Counted from the first letter of the stretch, positions 8,585 to 16,630 are shown. The stretch is DNA of 19,517 bases from an uncultured Methanobrevibacter sp. (GCA_946611495.1 CAMODR010000002.1:1-19517); one strand, 5' to 3'. Translations and numbers: made by a program. Notes: generated by a model from the letters alone, not told the origin.

Positions 8585-8594
8585 ATATATAAAA
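8585..8594 (-). promoter_or_regulatory. TATA-like promoter element for the minus-strand cluster
   Basis: TTTTATATAT on the minus strand lies about 80 bases above the TTG start of the DUF616 gene and would give a leader of some 55 bases. A second TATA-like stretch at about 8567-8578 is an alternative. Pattern only. Confidence 0.35.
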
Positions 8595-8678
8595 TTGTTT
8601 TTTATGGAAATAAAGCCAAATAATTCACAAAGAAGTTATATAAATAAATTATAAAAAAGGCAATTTTATAAAATTTTT

Positions 8679-8735
8679 AGAAGATTATCAAAAACTTTGT
8701 TGAGTTCATATATAATCTTCTTTTTATATTTTTTC
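8679..8735 (+). repeat. 10-bp inverted repeat with long loop, followed by T-rich run
   Basis: AGAAGATTAT (8679-8688) is the exact reverse complement of ATAATCTTCT (8712-8721). The 23-base interval forms the loop, and a stretch that is almost all T follows to about 8735. The order resembles a terminator on the plus strand, although no gene ends here. A TATATAAATAA stretch lies about 35-40 bases upstream, so a short untranslated RNA is conceivable. Confidence 0.45.
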
Positions 8736-8768
8736 AGCGAATTTTGACCTGTTTTTTTAAACCATAAC

Positions 8769-8778
8769 TATATAAAAT
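8769..8778 (+). promoter_or_regulatory. TATA-like promoter element for the plus-strand cluster
   Basis: TATATAAAAT about 60 bases before the coding start would place transcription initiation near 8797-8800 and leave a leader of 35-40 bases containing the GGTGGTCAT ribosome binding site. Confidence 0.4.
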
Positions 8779-8825
8779 ATTATTTTAAAATTATTATCAT
8801 TAATATTTAAAATATTTGTAATAAT

Positions 8826-8833
8826 GGTGGTCA
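8826..8833 (+). promoter_or_regulatory. GGTGGTCA ribosome binding site; start is TTG 8835 or ATG 8844
   Basis: The GGTGG core ends four bases before a TTG (8835) and thirteen bases before an in-frame ATG (8844). Neither spacing is ideal. TTG is kept as start because the site sits closer to it, and the protein differs by only three residues. Confidence 0.45.
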
Positions 8834-8834
8834 T

Positions 8835-10433
8835 TTGTCAAACATGCTTAATTTTTTAGTAAAATCCAATTTTAACATTAAAGAATCTTTGAACTATAAA
8901 AGAGCTTATAATATAATATTAAACTCAGAATTATTTGATGAAGAGTTCTATAAGGAGAATTTTTATTCATCCGATGAAGATCTTTTAATGCATTACCTGT
9001 TTGAAGGTTATAAAGAAGATTTTGACCCTTCATTGAACTTCAACACCTTAAGATATTATTATGCTTACCCTAATGTTAAAAAATCCGATTTAAATCCTTT
9101 AGTTCATTATGTACTATGGGGTAAAAATGAAAATAAAAAGATTTTCCCATCTTCTATATTGGAAAAACAGAATATTATAGAAGAAAATAAAAAATATCTC
9201 AATAATTATGAATTTGATGAAGAGCCTTTGGTTTCAATAATTATTTTAAATCGCAACGGCAGGGAAAATTTAGAGATATTATTCAAGGACTTTGATAAAA
9301 AAACAAACTATTCGAATTTTGAAGTGATTTTAGTTGACAATGCCTCAGATGATGATTCTGTGGATTATGTCAAATCATTAGATGTGGACTATCCTTTAAT
9401 AGTCATGGAAAATGAGGAAAATCTCTCTTTTTCAAAAGCCAACAATGATGCTGCAAAAGCATCAAATGGAGAATATGTTTTGCTTCTCAACAATGATATT
9501 GAGCCTACATATGGCTGGCTAAATGAAATGATGGGCATCATGCTGAATAATGAAAATGTAGGATCCGTTGGTGCTAAATTATTATATCCATATTTTAAGG
9601 AGGACAAATCACATCAGAGATCATTTAAAATTCAGCATGGGGGAGATATTTTTGCATTTGGTGACAATCTTATCAGACCTCATAACCAGTACAAATTTTT
9701 TAACCCTTTTGACGAGCATGTCAGCCATACAAGAAAAGCAATATCAGTTACCGGTGCTGTTCTTTTAGTAAAAAAATCACTATATCTTGATATAGGAGGA
9801 CTTGATGAAGATTATTTTTATTGCTTTGAAGATGTAGATTTTTCTTTAAAATTACATAAAGCCAACTATGACATTTATTATTGCTCTTCAGCATTATTAT
9901 TCCATTATGAATCATACACTAGAAAAGACAATAGTGAAAATGTCGCAAGAAATCGGAAAGTACTGTTTAGCAAATGGTATAATTATTTAAACAGACATAT
10001 TTTCATGGACATGATTGAATCAAAAGAATTCTTTTGTGATGCAAAATTGAAAATTATGATAGTATCTGAAAAATTTGAAAATAAAAAAAGTGATGAGGAA
10101 TTTATATTAAATTTAAAAGAAGAGCTTGAAAATAAAAATTATACTGTTAAACTTTCTAATAAAATAAAGTCATTTAAAAATTTTGATGTTATAATCTCAT
10201 TTTCGGATAATCTAGATTTAGAAACATCTAAAATTCGTGAAAATGCTATTAAAGTACTATGGCTAAACAAAAATAATGACAGCATGAATTTGAATTTAGA
10301 TTTTTATGATTTTATTATCACTAATGATAAAAACATTTCTAATTCCAATCATGAAATTTATTATATAGAATCTAATTATGCAAATGAATTTATAAAAACA
10401 TTGAAAGAGTATATAATCAGAAAATATAATTAA
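8835..10433 (+). CDS. GT2 glycosyltransferase with N-terminal HYLxxG repeats and GT-B-like C-terminal tail
   Basis: This 532-residue protein has three parts. Residues 33-64 and 68-104 are two copies of a repeat found in front of rhamnan-type glycosyltransferases: SELFDEEFYKENF then HYLFEGYKEDFDPS, and FNTLRYYYAYPNV then HYVLWGKNENKK. Residues 132-375 are a GT2 domain with VSIIILNRNG, VILVDNASDDDS, LLLNNDIEP (NND at 219-221), VTGAVLLVKKS and GGLDEDYFYCFEDVDFSLKL (ED at 332-333), the pattern of rhamnosyltransferase-like inverting enzymes. Residues 403-532 look like a single Rossmann-type lobe (KIMIVSEKFE, FDVIISFS, AIKVLWLNKN, YDFIITND), similar in order to the N-lobe of GT-B tails on related proteins but without a second lobe. 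No membrane segment is visible. It starts the plus-strand cluster. The donor sugar is not determinable. Confidence 0.88.
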   Translation: MSNMLNFLVKSNFNIKESLNYKRAYNIILNSELFDEEFYKENFYSSDEDLLMHYLFEGYKEDFDPSLNFNTLRYYYAYPNVKKSDLNPLVHYVLWGKNENKKIFPSSILEKQNIIEENKKYLNNYEFDEEPLVSIIILNRNGRENLEILFKDFDKKTNYSNFEVILVDNASDDDSVDYVKSLDVDYPLIVMENEENLSFSKANNDAAKASNGEYVLLLNNDIEPTYGWLNEMMGIMLNNENVGSVGAKLLYPYFKEDKSHQRSFKIQHGGDIFAFGDNLIRPHNQYKFFNPFDEHVSHTRKAISVTGAVLLVKKSLYLDIGGLDEDYFYCFEDVDFSLKLHKANYDIYYCSSALLFHYESYTRKDNSENVARNRKVLFSKWYNYLNRHIFMDMIESKEFFCDAKLKIMIVSEKFENKKSDEEFILNLKEELENKNYTVKLSNKIKSFKNFDVIISFSDNLDLETSKIRENAIKVLWLNKNNDSMNLNLDFYDFIITNDKNISNSNHEIYYIESNYANEFIKTLKEYIIRKYN

Positions 10434-10443
10434 TTCTAATAAT

Positions 10444-10504
10444 AGATATTAAAGTTAATATCTTTAAAGAAAATTTTTAACTTAAAAAAGCTGGTTTTTA
10501 AGTT
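10444..10504 (+). terminator. Two tandem hairpins after the GT2 gene; possible terminator or processing site
   Basis: AGATATTAA (10444-10452) pairs with TTAATATCT (10455-10463). AACTTAAAAA (10479-10488) then pairs with TTTTTAAGTT (10495-10504) around a six-base loop. Both are perfect. They lie just after a stop codon and before a promoter-like element, consistent with ending the first transcript. AT-only stems are weak, so confidence is limited. Confidence 0.45.
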
Positions 10505-10520
10505 TGTATTTAAAAATAAA

Positions 10521-10535
10521 TTATAAATTTAAATT
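10521..10535 (+). promoter_or_regulatory. TATA-like promoter element for the small protein and second TagF+GT4 gene
   Basis: TTATAAATTTAAATT lies about 30-40 bases before the ATG at 10563, a spacing that gives a short leader with the GTGGT ribosome binding site at 10553-10557. Confidence 0.4.
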
Positions 10536-10562
10536 TATTGAGAAACCAAGTAGTGGTAAAAT

Positions 10563-11054
10563 ATGGAATCAGATAATAAAACAATACAAGATTTAATGGA
10601 ACATGAATTCTTTGAAAATAATTTGGATAATTTAAGTGTATTTATTAAATACACCATAGCTCGTATAGATATTAAAAATTACGGTGATGAAGAAAATGAC
10701 TTAATTATTTTAGAAAGTTCAGATGAAAATAGTAAAATCGAATCTCCAGACTGGTTTAAAAATAAAGAAGGATCTGGATGGATGATACATAGTAAAAAAG
10801 GCACCATAGATTTAAAAATCAAATGTGTGAACGATGGCCAATTAAAAATATATATTAGAGGTTTGGACTATATTGGCAAAAATGACCATAAAACCGTGAT
10901 TGATGTAAATTTCACTAAACTTATAGTAAATGGAACACGTGTTTTTGATAACGAATTAAACGAATGTCAACTTATTAAATCTTACTATTACACATTAGAA
11001 AAAGTGAAAAATAACGAAATTGTTGATATACATATAGAATGGGAACCTTTTTAA
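10563..11054 (+). CDS. Stand-alone 163-residue accessory domain protein, function unknown
   Basis: No enzyme family is recognised. The protein is soluble, acidic in its first half and mostly beta-strand after residue 25, with phrases such as IKYTIARIDIKNYG, GSGWMIHSKKGTIDLKIKC, GQLKIYIRG, VNFTKLIVNGTRVFD and a terminal VDIHIEWEPF. From memory, segments of this kind occur as add-on domains or small separate proteins beside glycosyltransferases in methanogens and gut bacteria, which suggests a carbohydrate-binding or complex-forming beta-sandwich; that is inference. It has a GTGGT ribosome binding site and ends 14 bases before the second TagF+GT4 gene, so the two are probably co-transcribed and may work together. 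It has no signal peptide or membrane segment. Confidence 0.75.
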   Translation: MESDNKTIQDLMEHEFFENNLDNLSVFIKYTIARIDIKNYGDEENDLIILESSDENSKIESPDWFKNKEGSGWMIHSKKGTIDLKIKCVNDGQLKIYIRGLDYIGKNDHKTVIDVNFTKLIVNGTRVFDNELNECQLIKSYYYTLEKVKNNEIVDIHIEWEPF

Positions 11055-11068
11055 CAAATTAGGGAGAT

Positions 11069-13408
11069 ATGAATCCATTGAGAGAAAATAACAATTTTCA
11101 AACCTTCAAAAAGAAAATGGTTGAAAGGATTTCATATCATATCTACTACCATGCACCCATTTATAAAAATTTGATTTATATTGAAAGCAGACAAGGAAAA
11201 GGTTTAGAGAGCAATATCCTTCAAATTATAAAAGGGCTTTCAACAAAAGATTATAAAAATTACAAAATAATTGTCTACTCCACAAAAAAGGCTTATAAAA
11301 GAATTGAAAGCCTTAAGGAAACATATAATCTCAACATCCGCATCATAACACATCCCCGACTATCAATGATGATAATGGAGCATGCAAAATACATTGTCAT
11401 AGACTCCATTTTCAGAAAGGACTATATAAAAAGAGACGGACAGATAATCATTGAAACTTTAAACGGCAGCCCATTAAAACATGAAGGCCGTGACTTTAGG
11501 CAAAAAGAGCATGAGCTTGGCTTTATGCAGAACGCCCTTATAAATTCCGACTATCTTATTTTTCCAAGCGATTATGCGAAAGATACAATACTCAATGCAT
11601 ACATGATTGAAAAAATATATCCTGGAAAAATATTAATGGAAGGAACTCCAAGAAACAGAATATTTTTTGATAATGAGAGAAGAAGTGATGTGAAATCTGA
11701 ATTGGGTTTGGAAAACAATGAAATATTTGCTTATATGCCGACATATAGGAAAACTGGAAATAAAAAACTTAAAAAAATATTAAAAAGCCTGGATGAAAAA
11801 CTAAACGATGATCAAATACTTTTTTTAAAGCTGCATCCAAAAGAGAAAGTCAAGATAAAATTTAAAAAATACAATCACATAAAACCATTTCCAAAAAATT
11901 TTGATAGTTATGATATTTTAAATATCTCTAACTGTTTAATAACAGATTATTCAAGCGTATTATTTGATTATTTAAATACAGAAAGAAAAATCATATTATT
12001 CAATAATGATGAAGAAACACATGAGAATTATATTCCATTAAGTGATTTCCCTTTTCCCAAAGTTCAAACTATTGAAGATTTAATAAAGGAAATGAATTCG
12101 CCGAAAGACTATGATGATGCTGATTTTATATACAAATTCTGTACTTATGATAATCAAAATGCAGTTAAAAACTTATGCAAACACATTTTTAAAGGTAAAA
12201 AAGCCTGCATTGAGAAAAAAATAGAAAACAATAAGAAAAACGTGCTGATATATGCTGGAGGATTATGGAAAAACGGCCTGACATCCTCTCTCTTAAGTTT
12301 GATGAACCATGTTGATACAAAAAAGTACAATTTCTTCATATCCTACAGGCAGTGGGATGAATATTTCATAAACCATCACATTGAAATACTTGATAAATTT
12401 CCGAACAATATTGAATTTTTCCCATTGATAAGAAACAACGACCCCACATATTTTGAAGAAGAGGCATTGCATGAATTCTTTAATTGTGGAAAGAATAAAA
12501 AAATTATAAAAAAGATGTATAAAAGAAAATTCAAAAAATATTACGGCTCTGATATCTTCCACAACGTTATTGATTTTGACGGATATGGTCCCGACCAGCA
12601 AATGCTTTTCAACTCTTCAAAGAATAGTACTATATGGGTTCATAACAATATGATTCTGGAGATTAGTACTAGAAACAACCAGAATCCTAATGCATTAAAA
12701 GAAGCTTACTCCAACTATAATCATGTAGCTGTTGTCTCACCCGATTTAAGTGAACCTACTTCCAATATTAGTGGAACAAAAAATAATATTAATGTAGTTC
12801 ATAATTTATGTGATTATGAAGATATTAGAAGAAATGCTAAAAAAGATCTGTTTATTGATAAAGACACGGTTTTAGATTCAAGCAATGATATTAATGATAT
12901 TTTAAACTCAAAAAGCAGTAAATTCATCACTATAGGACGTTTTTCTCCTGAAAAAGGCCATAATCGACTATTAAATGCTTTTAACCGGTTTTGTGATGAT
13001 TATCCTGATACACAGCTTATAATCATTGGAGGACACGGCCCCCTTTATGAAGAAACCAAATCTTTGAGAAGAAATATGAAACACGGCAAAAATGTCACAA
13101 TTATAAAATCAATACCCAATCCAATGCCTATTTTAGGAAAATGCGACTTGTTTATCCTCTCTTCATTTTATGAAGGATGGCCTATGGTTCTTATGGAAGC
13201 CGAAGCACTTGATGTTCCTATCATAGCAACCGACATTGGCGGCGTGCAGATGCTGAGAGAATACAACGGCCACATAGTTGAAAATAGTGAAGATGGAATT
13301 TTGCAGGGAATGCATGACTATATGGATGGAAATGTTCACACAATGGGTATAGACTTTGAAGATTACAACAGAAAAGCATTGGATGAATTTTATTCAATTT
13401 TAAGGTAA
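11069..13408 (+). CDS. Two-domain TagF-like + GT4 glycosyltransferase with lost TagF HGTP motif
   Basis: This 779-residue protein is a paralogue of the proteins at 4586-6979 and 16918-18729. In the N-terminal TagF-like half (about 25-380) the WHGTP signature has become LNGSP (Leu131, Asn132, Gly133, Ser134, Pro135), so the first catalytic histidine is missing, while KLHPK (His256) and LITDYSSVLFDY remain. The C-terminal GT4 half (about 400-779) is textbook: GRFSPEKG with Arg624 and Lys629, LIIIGGHGPL, an EGWPMVLME segment with the paired glutamates (702 and 710) and ATDIGG (721-725 region). It should therefore be an active retaining glycosyltransferase attached to an inactive or repurposed TagF fold. 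The ATG follows an AGGGAGAT ribosome binding site. It is the last gene of the plus-strand cluster and meets a minus-strand gene head-on about 110 bases downstream. Confidence 0.9.
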   Translation: MNPLRENNNFQTFKKKMVERISYHIYYHAPIYKNLIYIESRQGKGLESNILQIIKGLSTKDYKNYKIIVYSTKKAYKRIESLKETYNLNIRIITHPRLSMMIMEHAKYIVIDSIFRKDYIKRDGQIIIETLNGSPLKHEGRDFRQKEHELGFMQNALINSDYLIFPSDYAKDTILNAYMIEKIYPGKILMEGTPRNRIFFDNERRSDVKSELGLENNEIFAYMPTYRKTGNKKLKKILKSLDEKLNDDQILFLKLHPKEKVKIKFKKYNHIKPFPKNFDSYDILNISNCLITDYSSVLFDYLNTERKIILFNNDEETHENYIPLSDFPFPKVQTIEDLIKEMNSPKDYDDADFIYKFCTYDNQNAVKNLCKHIFKGKKACIEKKIENNKKNVLIYAGGLWKNGLTSSLLSLMNHVDTKKYNFFISYRQWDEYFINHHIEILDKFPNNIEFFPLIRNNDPTYFEEEALHEFFNCGKNKKIIKKMYKRKFKKYYGSDIFHNVIDFDGYGPDQQMLFNSSKNSTIWVHNNMILEISTRNNQNPNALKEAYSNYNHVAVVSPDLSEPTSNISGTKNNINVVHNLCDYEDIRRNAKKDLFIDKDTVLDSSNDINDILNSKSSKFITIGRFSPEKGHNRLLNAFNRFCDDYPDTQLIIIGGHGPLYEETKSLRRNMKHGKNVTIIKSIPNPMPILGKCDLFILSSFYEGWPMVLMEAEALDVPIIATDIGGVQMLREYNGHIVENSEDGILQGMHDYMDGNVHTMGIDFEDYNRKALDEFYSILR

Positions 13409-13520
13409 TCCTCCATAAAATTGCATTTAAGAAAATTAATGATTAACCATTAAAGCATGGTAAAAACCTTTATAAATTATTAACCTCAATAAAGAAAACT
13501 ACTCTATCACATGCCAAAAA

Positions 13521-15029
13521 TTAAAAGGCTCTTTTCAAATACCTAATTTTTTGAGCAAAACCTCTTAATACTTTTGCAAGCCTGTAAGGCTTAGTATTTA
13601 ATAGCTTCACATAAAAATCCAGTTCCTTTCTAAATTTTTTATTTTCATTGCTTAATTTCTTGTTTTTCTTCCTTAAAGCAAGATTATTTTTAATCATTTT
13701 AAATTCAATATCGGAAATCTCACAAATGGTGAATGTGATTTCAATAAAAGATCCTTTGGAAAAATCTCCACTAATCCTGTAAACAGGAGATTCATTTGAA
13801 AATACTTGTTGTCCAGATTTTTTATCTTCAACAGCATTGATAGATGTTATTCTATAAATATCAAAATCCGAATCAATATTTGTTATTGAGCACTTTGAAT
13901 AGATTCGTCTATTATGCAATGGGTAAAAAAATATCTCTCTTTCATCACTATTGAAATTATTAAATCTCACAGTGTTGAAATTCTCATTTTTATAAAAAGT
14001 TTCATAAATTGAATCCGCTTTCAATATGGCTTTATGATTTTTATTTAGCTTTTTAACAAGCTCTTCATAATCATCATTGAATAAATCCTCCTTGATTGGA
14101 GCAAATAGCTTGCTTGCAAAATCAGGACTCAGTTCAAACTGTTTTTTTAATATTGGTGAAAATTCCCTTATCATATTTGTCTTAATCTCATCGTTTACGG
14201 AGCTTTTGCTCATAATATCCAAATAAAAATAAATATGGGTTTGAAAAAAGATAGAAAAATAAGACTCCTTATCAAATCTTCTTAAAAGATCATAAGTAGC
14301 AAAATAACCGTTTTTTAATCCATTTAATAGTTTTTCATTATGATTTCGAATGGAAGACATATCATTTGACCTATCACGTATGCTATAATTATAGGCTGGA
14401 AACTTACTAAGATAAACAAAATTAGTAGCACACAAAAGAGTATGCACTACAAATTCCAAATCTTGCGCATTTACTCCTTCTACAGATCGAATATTATTTT
14501 CAATTAAAAAATCTCTTTTTATCAATCTGGCCCAGAGACTGGGCTGCAATTTGAATAAATTCAAATTCTCTTCGACTGAATTAAATCTGTAAAAATCCTT
14601 ATCTAAAAAATCAGGATGCTTATACAATTCAACTCCATTTGTGAGCACCCTTTTAAATGTCGTGATTACAAAATCATAATCCTCGCGTTTAGCAGCATCA
14701 TACATCACCTCAAAAGCATCTAGGGAATATGTATCATCCGAATCCATGAAAATTACGTATTCTCCTGTTGCATTTTCAAATCCAACATTTCGCGGTTGAC
14801 CTGGAAATCCTGTATGCCCTTCAAGAATTATTACCTTGCAATTTGAATATTTCTTATCATATTTATCCAGCAAAAAAAGAGTATAGTCATCGTCAGACTT
14901 GTCATCCACTATAATAATCTCAATATTCTCAAATCCAATTGTCTGGTTTAAAATCGAGTCGACAGCTAATTTTAAATAATATCCTGAGTTATACGTCGAA
15001 ATGAGCACGGAAACTTTAAAATTGTTCAT
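13521..15029 (-). CDS. GT2-family glycosyltransferase with C-terminal beta module and coiled coil
   Basis: Numbering from ATG 15029 gives 502 residues. Residues 4-230 are a GT2 GT-A domain: VSVLISTYNSGYYL, IEIIIVDDKSDDD, the GFPGQPRN segment (74-81) and FMDSDDTY with the metal-binding DSD at 96-98. Residues 365-439 hold the beta module shared with the DUF616 enzyme (IDSD, PVYRISGDFS, EITFTICEIS), followed by a basic coiled coil (about 442-472) and a TKPYRLAKVLR tail. The shared tail suggests both enzymes dock on the same partner or glycan; that is inference. A GTG at 15038 would extend the frame by three residues, but it falls inside the AAGTGAT ribosome binding site, so ATG is preferred. It is downstream of the acyltransferase gene with a 236-base gap and its own TATA-like box. 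The sugar donor is unknown. Confidence 0.88.
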   Translation of the reverse strand: MNNFKVSVLISTYNSGYYLKLAVDSILNQTIGFENIEIIIVDDKSDDDYTLFLLDKYDKKYSNCKVIILEGHTGFPGQPRNVGFENATGEYVIFMDSDDTYSLDAFEVMYDAAKREDYDFVITTFKRVLTNGVELYKHPDFLDKDFYRFNSVEENLNLFKLQPSLWARLIKRDFLIENNIRSVEGVNAQDLEFVVHTLLCATNFVYLSKFPAYNYSIRDRSNDMSSIRNHNEKLLNGLKNGYFATYDLLRRFDKESYFSIFFQTHIYFYLDIMSKSSVNDEIKTNMIREFSPILKKQFELSPDFASKLFAPIKEDLFNDDYEELVKKLNKNHKAILKADSIYETFYKNENFNTVRFNNFNSDEREIFFYPLHNRRIYSKCSITNIDSDFDIYRITSINAVEDKKSGQQVFSNESPVYRISGDFSKGSFIEITFTICEISDIEFKMIKNNLALRKKNKKLSNENKKFRKELDFYVKLLNTKPYRLAKVLRGFAQKIRYLKRAF

Positions 15030-15033
15030 GAAA

Positions 15034-15038
15034 ATCAC
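15034..15038 (-). promoter_or_regulatory. GTGAT ribosome binding site that sets the ATG start of the GT2 gene
   Basis: On the minus strand AAGTGAT is followed after four bases by ATG at 15029. The upstream in-frame GTG is part of this motif and is unlikely to be the start. Confidence 0.6.
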
Positions 15039-15116
15039 TTCTTAAAAGTTTTATGGAAAAATGGTTTAAACAAGTTTTTAGATTTTAGTTATTAATTTAA
15101 TTTTTGTTATAAATCA

Positions 15117-15124
15117 TTTATAAA
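15117..15124 (-). promoter_or_regulatory. TATA box for the GT2 gene at 13521-15029
   Basis: A perfect TTTATAAA about 90 bases above the ATG, with a second TTTATAAC stretch just downstream on the same strand. Expected initiation near 15090-15095 leaves a leader of about 60 bases. Confidence 0.45.
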
Positions 15125-15265
15125 CCAACCATGTCAAAAGTAAAGCCCTTTGTAAAAAAATTTTCATAACTTCAAATTCTGAAAATATTGCTAAAAAATA
15201 AATCGAAAAAGAAAAAAATAGCTTAAAATTTAAAGAAAAACCATTGATAAAATAAAAGCCAAAAA

Positions 15266-16336
15266 TCAATTATCAAAAGGCATAAAGAACAGATTATAAA
15301 AAGCATCTATCATTTTATTTAATATATCTGTCACAATATCGCGAGATAGAATATAAACCATAGCAAAGCTTATCAGACACATATATACGAAAAATATCGC
15401 TTCATGCCCCGCTAAAATATTTGCAAATGCAGTTGCCATATGTTCAACTGTGAAGATATGGAACACATAAACAGCAAGGGAGTTTTCACCGAATTTGGTA
15501 ATAATGCTGTAATTATTGCTGACAACAGAATTCAATATTAATGTAAACACCATTCCAAGCAGAATGCAAACAGCTCTTGTGATAATTTCCAAATTCCTTG
15601 TATAAGGACTTCTGAAAGTTACCCATTCGAATGGAACATTGTATGAAATGAATAGCAGAATTACTATCGTAAAGATTAGGATAATAATTATTGAAGTCTT
15701 ATTTTTCAAAACATTATAAATTCGTTGATGATTATTTGCAAAATAATCTCTGTATGAATTGTAATAGAATCCCAGAACAAATGCTGGTAAAAATATGAAT
15801 GTTCTAGATATTCCTAAAATATTGCAATCAATAAAGCCTATGCATAATGACAAGACAAATGCTGTAAGTAATGGAAATTTCAGCTTATCAATTACTGGCA
15901 GAATCATTTTCATTGTAAAGAGGGAGATTAAAAACCATAATCCATAACCCGGATCGATGAACAATCTTCCCTGGTCTACTCCCAGCACATAAGTTCCAAA
16001 TAAAAAGTAAAGAATGCAGAATTCGACAAAGGGGATGAATAATCTTTTAAAATTTTTTAAAGGCTGGCCAATATCTATTTTGGAAAAATACCCTGCAACA
16101 AAAAAGAATATCGGCAAATGGATAATGTAGAGAAAATTATGAATGGTATTGATTCCAGGAGTTTCCATTAAGTAAATGTAATGGCCTAAAACAATTAAAA
16201 GAATAGCAATGCCTCTTAAGTTGTCGAATTTGTTAATTCTGTAATTACTGGAAATAAAACCACCACAATATATTTGAAAATAATCTTTGGCTTTAAAATC
16301 ATTTAAATGTTTAAAAATTCCGTTAAATTCTATCAA
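15266..16336 (-). CDS. Integral membrane acyltransferase, Acyltransferase_3 / fucose 4-O-acetylase-like
   Basis: This 356-residue protein has about ten hydrophobic segments and the family hallmark near its N-terminus, FDNLRGIAILLIVLGHYI (about 37-54), whose LGH histidine is the presumed catalytic residue, then IIHLPIFFFVAGYFSK and KRLFIPFVEF. This order is that of Acyltransferase_3 proteins related to fucose 4-O-acetylase. Members O-acylate, usually O-acetylate, sugars of surface glycans, taking acyl groups across the membrane. The start is uncertain: the only conventional codon is TTG at 16336, with no ribosome binding site and a TATA box just 16-24 bases above it. A GGTGG motif at 16260-16264 sits before an ATT at residue 28, which could be a rare start. 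It is the first gene of a minus-strand pair with a GT2, suggesting that it decorates the glycan made here. Confidence 0.85.
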   Translation of the reverse strand: MIEFNGIFKHLNDFKAKDYFQIYCGGFISSNYRINKFDNLRGIAILLIVLGHYIYLMETPGINTIHNFLYIIHLPIFFFVAGYFSKIDIGQPLKNFKRLFIPFVEFCILYFLFGTYVLGVDQGRLFIDPGYGLWFLISLFTMKMILPVIDKLKFPLLTAFVLSLCIGFIDCNILGISRTFIFLPAFVLGFYYNSYRDYFANNHQRIYNVLKNKTSIIIILIFTIVILLFISYNVPFEWVTFRSPYTRNLEIITRAVCILLGMVFTLILNSVVSNNYSIITKFGENSLAVYVFHIFTVEHMATAFANILAGHEAIFFVYMCLISFAMVYILSRDIVTDILNKMIDAFYNLFFMPFDN

Positions 16337-16351
16337 TCGAAAAAAAATAAA

Positions 16352-16360
16352 TTTTATAAA
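16352..16360 (-). promoter_or_regulatory. TATA box for the acyltransferase gene
   Basis: TTTATAAAA on the minus strand lies 16-24 bases above the TTG at 16336. At normal archaeal spacing transcription would begin at or just inside the annotated start, so the message is either leaderless or starts translation further in. Confidence 0.45.
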
Positions 16361-16588
16361 TTCAATACGACATCTTGCTTATAAAAAATATGTATAATAT
16401 AATAAATAAATATAACTGCATTATAGATGTAAACAATAAAAACCCTGGTCTATTCTTGTTAAATATGCTTTCATGATTTTTAATCATTATTAAATCGTAA
16501 ACTTCATAGGATTATCAAAATGGAAATTCGAAAGACTTAATTGAAATGAATGACCAAAATAAGATGGGGAATTAATATTTTCGCTTTT

Positions 16589-16630
16589 ATAAATTATATT
16601 TACTCCCATTTTTAGTAAATAAATTATATT
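16589..16630 (+). repeat. Short direct repeat, ATAAATTATATT twice with 30-base period
   Basis: The 12-base unit is present at 16589-16600 and 16619-16630. Between them ATTTACT and AGTAAAT form a small inverted pair. It could be a tandem regulatory site or chance in an AT-rich spacer. Confidence 0.3.

Larger units (their letters stand above)
8515..8834. other. Divergent intergenic region between the minus- and plus-strand transferase clusters
   Basis: About 320 AT-rich bases hold promoter-like TATA elements pointing both ways (8585-8594 minus, 8769-8778 plus) and an unexplained 10-bp inverted repeat with a following T-run (8679-8735). No coding frame is evident. Confidence 0.6.

Noticed and set aside
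12154..12601. Minus-strand open frames inside the second TagF+GT4 gene
   Set aside because: They are antisense to the conserved GT4 N-lobe, hydrophobic and repetitive by composition, with no start signal.
13409..13520. TTAATG/CATTAA hairpin and TTTATAAAT stretch between two convergent genes
   Set aside because: The stem is only six AT-rich base pairs, and no gene starts nearby that would need the TATA-like stretch; not strong enough to list as terminator or promoter.
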